Program-made: the position numbers and the translations under genes
NCBI GenBank assembly: GCA_022560555.1
Contig: JADFSZ010000011.1
Coordinates: 1 to 18,614 of the forward strand
Length of the DNA stretch: 18,614 nucleotides
Direction of reading: 5' to 3'
Source of the DNA: JADFSZ01 sp022560555 [NCBI: PVC group bacterium]
GTDB taxonomy: Bacteria > GCA-001730085 > JADFSZ01
Shown: positions 14,017-18,614 of the stretch, piece after piece
Layout of the letters: each line of letters opens with the position of its first letter
Numbering within the stretch: position 1 is the stretch's first letter
Notes under the pieces: generated by a model
The model's database searches: none
The model's input: only the letters and a program-made list of their open reading frames with translations
What the model was told of the DNA's origin: nothing

Positions 14017-16452
14017 ATGAGTCGTAAAAATATATGTATTCACGGACATTTTTATCAACCTCCGAGAGAAAATCCATGGCTCAATGAAGTGGAGCTTCAG
14101 GAGTCGGCCTACCCCTATCACGATTGGAATGATCGTATTACGGCCGAATGTTATTCCCGCAATGCCGCGTCGCGTATTTTAGGTTCGGACGGGCGTATCA
14201 TTGACATCGTTAACAATTACTCCCGGATGAGTTTTAATTTTGGCCCCACCTTGCTCCAATGGATGAAAAAAAAGAAGCCGGATGTTTACGAGGCGATTCT
14301 TCAGGCGGACAAGGAAAGCCAAAAACGGTTTTCCGGACACGGATCAGCGATCGCTCAAGCCTACAATCACATGATCATGCCTTTGGGGAACGACCGGGAT
14401 CGATGGACCCAGGTTGTTTGGGGCATTCGGGATTTTCAAGAGCATTTCAAAAGAGATCCCGAGGGCATGTGGCTTCCCGAGACGGCAGTGAATACCCCGA
14501 CATTAGAAGTTTTGGCCGAGAATGGAATAAAATTTACAATTTTGTCTCCCTCTCAAGCAAAGCGTGTCAGAAAGATGGGGGAGAAGTTCTTGGAAAACAC
14601 CGAGGGAGCTAAAGTAAATCCACGGCAGCCGTATTTGTGTCATCTTCCTTCGGGGCAGAGCATCGTTTTGTTTTTTTATGACGCTCCCGTGGCTCAAGCG
14701 ATCGCGTTTGAGCATTTACTTAAGGACGGGGAGCAGTTTGCCAACCGGCTTTTAAACGCGTTTGGCTCTGATGATACAATGTCAAGTTTGGTTCATGTGG
14801 CTACCGATGGAGAAACATACGGACACCATCATGATTTTGGTGAGATGGCTTTGTCGTACGCCCTGTATCAAATTGAACAAAACCCGGATGTGGATTTGAC
14901 GGTTTACGGAGAATATCTCGAGAAAAATCCTCCCGAGTGGGAGGCAGAAATACTCGAAGACACGGCGTGGAGTTGTTCTCATGGGGTGGGACGTTGGAAA
15001 AACGATTGCGGATGTTCAAGCGGACAGCATCCTGAATGGAATCAATTGTGGCGTGAGCCATTACGAAACGCTTTTGACTGGTTGAGAGAAGCTTTAGCAC
15101 AATTATATGAGACTAAGATGAGTTCCTATGTTTCAGATCCGTGGGATGTGCGGAATCAATATGTTGACGTAATATTGAGACGTGATGCAAAAGCAGCCGG
15201 CGGGTTCTTAAAAAAACACGCAAACCGGACATTAGAAAAAGATGATTATTCTCAGATGCTTCAGCTGTTAGAGATGTCTCATCATGCCATGTTGATGTAC
15301 ACCAGCTGCGGATGGTTTTTTGATGAAGTGACCGGGATTGAGACGATGCAGAATCTTTTTTACGCGGCACGGGCCATGCAGCTCGCTCAAAATTTGACGG
15401 GGCATTCCTTTGAAGACGAATTCATCCCTCTCTTGGAGAAGGTTCCCAGCAATGCCGCGGAATATAAAAATGCGGCTGAGGCGTATCAGTCAATTGTTCA
15501 GCCTGCTGTACTGGATTTGCTGCGTGTGGGCGGACATTACGCGGTCTCCAGCCTTTTTTCTGACTATCCTGATCGGATTCAAATTTTTAGTTACATGGCC
15601 GAATCCGATTCTCACAAAGTATTGGAAGCGGGAAAGCACCGGCTGGCTTTTGGCAAAACCAAACTTGTGTCTGATATTACGTGGGAAGAACGTTTGGTCA
15701 CGTTTGCGATATTGCATTTAGGTGAGCACAATCTTTGGGGAGGTGTCCGGGATTATCAGGATGACACAGCTTTTCATAAGATGTGTGAAGAGATCAGCCT
15801 GGTTTTCGAAAAAGGGGATGTCACACGGATGATTCAACTGATGGATAAACATTTTGGAAGTCACAGTTATTCATTCCGGCATCTTTTTCGTGATGAACAA
15901 AGAAAAATTATGGAACATGTCTTAGATAAATCGCGAGCGGAAGTTGAACATGCTTTAGCACAAGTCTATCGAAATCATTATCCTGTGATGCAAGCCGTAA
16001 GACAGCTTGGACTTCCCTTACCCAAAGCTCTCAAGATGACGAGTGAGTGTATCATTCACACGGAATTAAGAAAGATTCTTGAAAATAATGATCTTGATTT
16101 CGATGCCCTCGATCGAACGGTTGACGGAGTCAAAAATCTTTCGGTTGATCTTGATAAGATTACCCTTAATTATCTTGTGACCCGGTGTATTACGCGGATG
16201 ATGGAGAAGTGGTGTGATACACCCGAAGACACAATTCAAATGAAAAGCATGATCCGGTTTTTGGAAAAAATTCGGTTGATTCAGCTTGTGCCGAATTTGT
16301 GGAGGGCACAAAATTTATGTTTTTGGGTCGCGAAAAAAATGTATCAGCAATGCGAAGCCGGAGTCGATGAGGGAGATTTCGTGCGCCGGGAATGGTGCCA
16401 AGCGTTCTCGGAGCTGCTTGAGCGTCTTTATATTAAACTACGGGAAAAGTGA
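14017..16452 (+). CDS. GH57 family enzyme with DUF3536-type C-terminal region
   Basis: This 811-residue protein belongs to GH57, which contains retaining amylases, 4-alpha-glucanotransferases and branching enzymes. The usual conserved motifs are present: H-x-H-x-YQPP (9-16), GHG (107-109), the nucleophile Glu155 in GMWLPE, and the acid/base Asp264 in ATDGETYGHHH. The remainder, including a Cys-rich CSHGVGRWKNDCGC segment (320-333) and a long helical C-terminal half, fits the uncharacterised DUF3536 group. It differs from the DUF1957-type GH57 branching enzymes. The ATG at 14017 is preferred over a GTG at 14008; it follows AAGTGGG and lies 13 nt after the glgB stop. Only 3 nt separate its stop from malQ, so it is surely co-expressed. 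A role in cutting or remodelling glucan is inferred; a substitute branching activity is only a possibility. Confidence 0.88.
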   Translation: MSRKNICIHGHFYQPPRENPWLNEVELQESAYPYHDWNDRITAECYSRNAASRILGSDGRIIDIVNNYSRMSFNFGPTLLQWMKKKKPDVYEAILQADKESQKRFSGHGSAIAQAYNHMIMPLGNDRDRWTQVVWGIRDFQEHFKRDPEGMWLPETAVNTPTLEVLAENGIKFTILSPSQAKRVRKMGEKFLENTEGAKVNPRQPYLCHLPSGQSIVLFFYDAPVAQAIAFEHLLKDGEQFANRLLNAFGSDDTMSSLVHVATDGETYGHHHDFGEMALSYALYQIEQNPDVDLTVYGEYLEKNPPEWEAEILEDTAWSCSHGVGRWKNDCGCSSGQHPEWNQLWREPLRNAFDWLREALAQLYETKMSSYVSDPWDVRNQYVDVILRRDAKAAGGFLKKHANRTLEKDDYSQMLQLLEMSHHAMLMYTSCGWFFDEVTGIETMQNLFYAARAMQLAQNLTGHSFEDEFIPLLEKVPSNAAEYKNAAEAYQSIVQPAVLDLLRVGGHYAVSSLFSDYPDRIQIFSYMAESDSHKVLEAGKHRLAFGKTKLVSDITWEERLVTFAILHLGEHNLWGGVRDYQDDTAFHKMCEEISLVFEKGDVTRMIQLMDKHFGSHSYSFRHLFRDEQRKIMEHVLDKSRAEVEHALAQVYRNHYPVMQAVRQLGLPLPKALKMTSECIIHTELRKILENNDLDFDALDRTVDGVKNLSVDLDKITLNYLVTRCITRMMEKWCDTPEDTIQMKSMIRFLEKIRLIQLVPNLWRAQNLCFWVAKKMYQQCEAGVDEGDFVRREWCQAFSELLERLYIKLREK

Positions 16453-16455
16453 TTC

Positions 16456-17958
16456 ATGAAATCTATTCGGTCATCCGGAATTTTACTTCATATCACGAGT
16501 TTACCAGGATCTTTTGGTATTGGTGACCTGGGACCGTCTGCGTATCAATTTGCTGATTTTTTGAATCGGTCCGGAGTTGCTTTTTGGCAGATCCTTCCTA
16601 TAAATCACATCGATCCCACGGGCGGTCATTCGCCCTACAGCGCTTTATCCGTATTCGCGGGCGATCCCTGGCTGATTAGTTTGGAAAAACTTTGTTCCAT
16701 GGGTCTGCTCCAAAAAAAAGATATTCTAGCCTCCGTCATACCTTCCGAGGATAGTGTGGATTTTCAAAAGATGACGGATGTGAAGGAGCCTCTCTTTGAG
16801 AAAGCGTTTAAGAAGTTTTGTTTAAAAGATAGATATCGCGCTTCATTCAAGAAATTTTGCGCGGATCAGGCTGAATGGCTGGATTCGTACACGATATTTA
16901 TCAGTATCAGAAATCAGCTGCACGGTAAGAACTGGTGGAAGTGGCCTAAAAACCTGCGGGACCGGGATCCGAGCCTCATAAGAAAGGTTCAAAAGAACCT
17001 GAAAAATGATATTTTGAAAGAAAAGTTTCTGCAGTATATATTTTTCCGGCAATGGTTTGAGCTTAAAAGCTATTGCCGTAAAAAAGGTATCCGGATTATC
17101 GGGGATGTGCCGATCTATGTCGGACGGGACAGTGTGGATGTGTGGGCGCACCGGCGTATCTTCTCTCTTAAAAAAAATGGTATTCCGACAGCTGTGAGCG
17201 GTGCGCCGCCGGATTATTACAGCCGGACAGGACAGCGTTGGGGCAACCCTCTATACAGGTGGGACGTTTTAAGAAAAACCCGGTATGCCTGGTGGATGAA
17301 AAGACTGAATCACAATTTGAAGCTTTTTGATAAAATCCGCATTGATCACTTCCGGGGTTTTGTGGCATATTGGGCGATCCCCACGCATCATAAATCGGCG
17401 CGGCGTGGGAAATGGGTGAAAGCACCGGCGCGTGATTTTTTAAAAGTGGTCCTTCAAAAAATCCCGAAGAGCGCAATTATTGCCGAAGACTTGGGGTATA
17501 TCACGGCTGATGTACGAAAGGTGATGGATCATTTCGGTTTTGCCGGAATGCGGTTGTTGCTCTTTGGGTTCGGCCCAAAATTTTTAACCCATCGTTTTGC
17601 GCCTCACAATCATGTACGTAACTGTGTGGTGTACACAGGAACGCATGACAACAATACGGCGATAGGCTGGCTCCGACAAGAAGCCACAAAAGCCGACAGG
17701 AAAAGACTTGAACAGTATGTCGCACAAAAGGTCACCAAAGACAATGTGGCGTCTGTGATGCGGATGATGGCGTGGAAGTCTGTGGCGGATCTTGCGGTTG
17801 TTCCGATTCAGGATGTGTTGGAATTGGGGCCTAAAGCCCGTATGAATATTCCGGCTACGGTGAAGGGGAATTGGGTCTGGAAATTGACAGACTTGGACTT
17901 TGCACCCATGGTGTCAAAAATGCTTTATACAGAATTAAAAACCTGCAAAAGAATCTAG
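16456..17958 (+). CDS. malQ: 4-alpha-glucanotransferase (amylomaltase, GH77)
   Basis: MalQ transfers alpha-1,4-glucan chains between maltodextrins, recycling short chains and releasing glucose. The 500-residue size fits the short amylomaltase form. Motifs are SPYSALSVFAGDPWL (59-73), GDVPIYV (216-222), the nucleophile Asp297 in RIDHFRG, acid/base Glu344 in IIAEDLG, and the stabilising Asp398 in YTGTHDN. All catalytic positions are intact. The start codon lies 3 nt after the GH57 stop, which points to translational coupling. It is the last gene of the glgE run and ends in TAG (17956-17958); the overlapping CTAG also supplies the stop of the convergent LapA-like gene. Confidence 0.95.
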   Translation: MKSIRSSGILLHITSLPGSFGIGDLGPSAYQFADFLNRSGVAFWQILPINHIDPTGGHSPYSALSVFAGDPWLISLEKLCSMGLLQKKDILASVIPSEDSVDFQKMTDVKEPLFEKAFKKFCLKDRYRASFKKFCADQAEWLDSYTIFISIRNQLHGKNWWKWPKNLRDRDPSLIRKVQKNLKNDILKEKFLQYIFFRQWFELKSYCRKKGIRIIGDVPIYVGRDSVDVWAHRRIFSLKKNGIPTAVSGAPPDYYSRTGQRWGNPLYRWDVLRKTRYAWWMKRLNHNLKLFDKIRIDHFRGFVAYWAIPTHHKSARRGKWVKAPARDFLKVVLQKIPKSAIIAEDLGYITADVRKVMDHFGFAGMRLLLFGFGPKFLTHRFAPHNHVRNCVVYTGTHDNNTAIGWLRQEATKADRKRLEQYVAQKVTKDNVASVMRMMAWKSVADLAVVPIQDVLELGPKARMNIPATVKGNWVWKLTDLDFAPMVSKMLYTELKTCKRI

Positions 17959-18167
17959 AATTTTTTATTCCTTTTACCAAATCCATACCAGCCGACGCCA
18001 AGGCCGATCAAAAAAATCAATGGGTATAGCAGGATACGGCTCATCGTAATGCGCCAAAAAAGAATTTCGAGAGAAACGGGTTCGGTATTTTGGAAAATGA
18101 TGATGACGAGAAGAATCGCGAGCGCGATGATGCCGTATTTCTTGACTTGAGTTTTGTTTATTTCCAT
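17955..18167 (-). CDS. LapA-domain (DUF1049) inner-membrane protein
   Basis: This is a 70-residue protein with two hydrophobic helices at about residues 12-26 and 44-61, joined by QNTEPVSLEILFW. The Q-N-x-x-x-V pattern after the first helix and an L-F-W segment are typical of LapA/YciS-type domains, which in Escherichia coli assist lipopolysaccharide assembly. The C-terminus is basic (GKRNKK), so both ends should face the cytosol. The start at 18167 follows GAAAGGG on its own strand. It has its own promoter and converges on malQ with a 4-bp overlap. The family call is good; a role in this organism's envelope is inferred. Confidence 0.78.
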   Translation of the reverse strand: MEINKTQVKKYGIIALAILLVIIIFQNTEPVSLEILFWRITMSRILLYPLIFLIGLGVGWYGFGKRNKKF

Positions 18168-18203
18168 GAGGGGGCCCTTTCTTCAAATTTGGCAGCTTGT
18201 ATT

Positions 18204-18231
18204 ATTATAGTTGAAATACCTCAATTGTCAC
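18204..18231 (-). promoter_or_regulatory. Promoter of the LapA-like gene
   Basis: On the minus strand, GTGACA (complement of 18226-18231) and TATAAT (complement of 18204-18209) are separated by 16 bp. The spacer contains an inverted repeat TTGA-N6-TCAA (18211-18224), a possible repressor site. Start codon at 18167. Confidence 0.6.
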
Positions 18232-18262
18232 CGTTGAATCTTGATTGGGCAGGATTGCTTCT

Positions 18263-18337
18263 CCCGAATGAAGTAGCCCAGAATGTTCAGCTTCGGGATG
18301 CCGAAGAAATTCTTAAGAAGTGAGCTTCATTCGGCAT
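18263..18337 (+). repeat. Structured intergenic repeat, copy 2
   Basis: This ~75-nt element matches copy 1 (1445-1518). The outer stem CCGAATGAAG / CTTCATTCGG is a perfect 10 bp, the inner hairpin CTTCGG-GATG-CCGAAG is identical, and the third element is the palindrome TTCTTAAGAA where copy 1 has CTTC-TTGG-GAAG. Six T residues follow (18337-18342), so it could also stop plus-strand transcription. The gene-free stretch 18168-18555 otherwise holds the LapA promoter, a sigma54-like site and a sigma70-like promoter. Confidence 0.7.
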
Positions 18338-18430
18338 TTTTTCTTGCCTCTATGGTTTGTGCGGGCACAATTGATGCATTTTGGCCAAAAACCTTGCTTT
18401 TGATGACCCTTTTTCCCTCATAACTCCGGG

Positions 18431-18446
18431 TGGCATGACGATTGCG
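18431..18446 (+). promoter_or_regulatory. Sigma54 (-24/-12) promoter-like site
   Basis: TGGCATGACGATTGCG carries GG and GC elements separated by exactly 10 bp. It matches the sigma54 consensus TGGCACGRNNNTTGCW except at two positions (T for C, G for W). A start near 18458 would give a ~98-nt leader to the gene at 18556. A sigma54 gene and an enhancer-binding protein are not visible in the window. Confidence 0.5.
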
Positions 18447-18487
18447 TTCTATACATTACGGTCTCGATTTTTCAAAAACAAAGCAGG

Positions 18488-18516
18488 TTGACTCAAAACA
18501 ATCAAAGTGGGAAAAT
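18488..18516 (+). promoter_or_regulatory. Sigma70-like promoter of the last gene
   Basis: TTGACT (18488-18493) and GAAAAT (18511-18516) are 17 bp apart, with a TGG extended -10. Just past the expected start is the inverted repeat GTGTT-TCCCT-AACAC (18521-18535). The ATG is at 18556. Confidence 0.4.
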
Positions 18517-18555
18517 AACAGTGTTTCCCTAACACATTAAACGTGAGAGAGAAAA

Positions 18556-18614
18556 ATGAATAAGCCAAATACATATAATGTATTATCTGTTTTTTTAATT
18601 TCGTCGTTTCTGTT
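18556..18614 (+). CDS. Start of a gene with a hydrophobic N-terminus (truncated by the window edge)
   Basis: Nineteen codons are visible: MNKPNTYN followed by VLSVFLISSFL, which looks like the beginning of a signal peptide or membrane anchor. A purine-rich GAGAGAGAAAA precedes the ATG. Two promoter candidates lie upstream. The window ends before any domain is visible, so no function can be given, and a chance ORF is not excluded. Confidence 0.45.
   Translation, partial: MNKPNTYNVLSVFLISSFL

Noticed and set aside
18090-18323. 77-residue plus-strand ORF across the LapA gene start and repeat copy 2
   Set aside because: It runs antisense to the LapA-like gene and through a structured repeat, with no family resemblance.
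1-18614. CRISPR array, insertion sequence or prophage
   Set aside because: No regularly spaced repeats, transposase, integrase or phage structural genes were seen; the only repeat family has two dispersed copies.

Overview
The window reads as bacterial chromosome from a Gram-negative organism of moderate to low GC. It carries a signal-peptide outer-membrane beta-barrel gene, a LapA-type inner-membrane protein gene, sigma70-like promoters, a plausible sigma54 promoter and Shine-Dalgarno sequences. No phage, transposase, integrase or CRISPR genes are visible. The gene mix would suit an uncultured phylum such as Omnitrophota: a diadenylate cyclase fused to a YbbR domain, a lone NuoF-like protein, a GlgM-GlgE glucan pathway and a DUF3536-type GH57 enzyme. 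That placement is a guess; nothing in the sequence proves it.

Layout. (1) 1-1605: a degenerate PilZ-domain gene behind a LacI-family-like operator, a strong stem-loop, an outer-membrane beta-barrel gene with its own promoter and terminator, then a ~74-bp structured repeat that abuts a 16-bp duplicate of a tRNA D-arm. (2) 1606-4370: tRNA-Arg(ACG), an orphan NuoF-like flavin/Fe-S subunit, and a CdaA-YbbR fusion predicted to make c-di-AMP. (3) 4405-17958: an alpha-glucan locus. The GT4 maltose-1-phosphate synthase (glgM type, minus strand) diverges from glgC. After glgC come a small DUF2934 gene, glgP, and then a close-packed run glgE - glgB - GH57 - malQ. (4) 17955-18614: a convergent LapA-like gene sharing a CTAG with the malQ stop, a second copy of the structured repeat, a sigma54-like promoter, and the first 19 codons of another gene.

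How the glucan genes fit together. GlgC makes ADP-glucose. The GT4 enzyme joins it to glucose-1-phosphate to give maltose-1-phosphate. GlgE adds maltosyl units to a growing alpha-1,4-glucan, and GlgB should branch it. GlgP and MalQ, probably with the GH57 enzyme, break down or remodel the polymer. This is the GlgM-GlgE route known from mycobacteria; the trehalose-side genes treS and pep2 are absent from the window, and so is a GlgX-type debranching enzyme. The most striking defect is an in-frame TAA in glgB (12639-12641) that splits an otherwise intact branching enzyme.

Items most worth a second look: the interrupted glgB beside an uncharacterised GH57 gene; the two matching structured repeats about 16.8 kb apart, one fused to a tRNA fragment; the single-chain c-di-AMP cyclase-YbbR fusion beside a glycogen locus; and several candidate regulatory sites.
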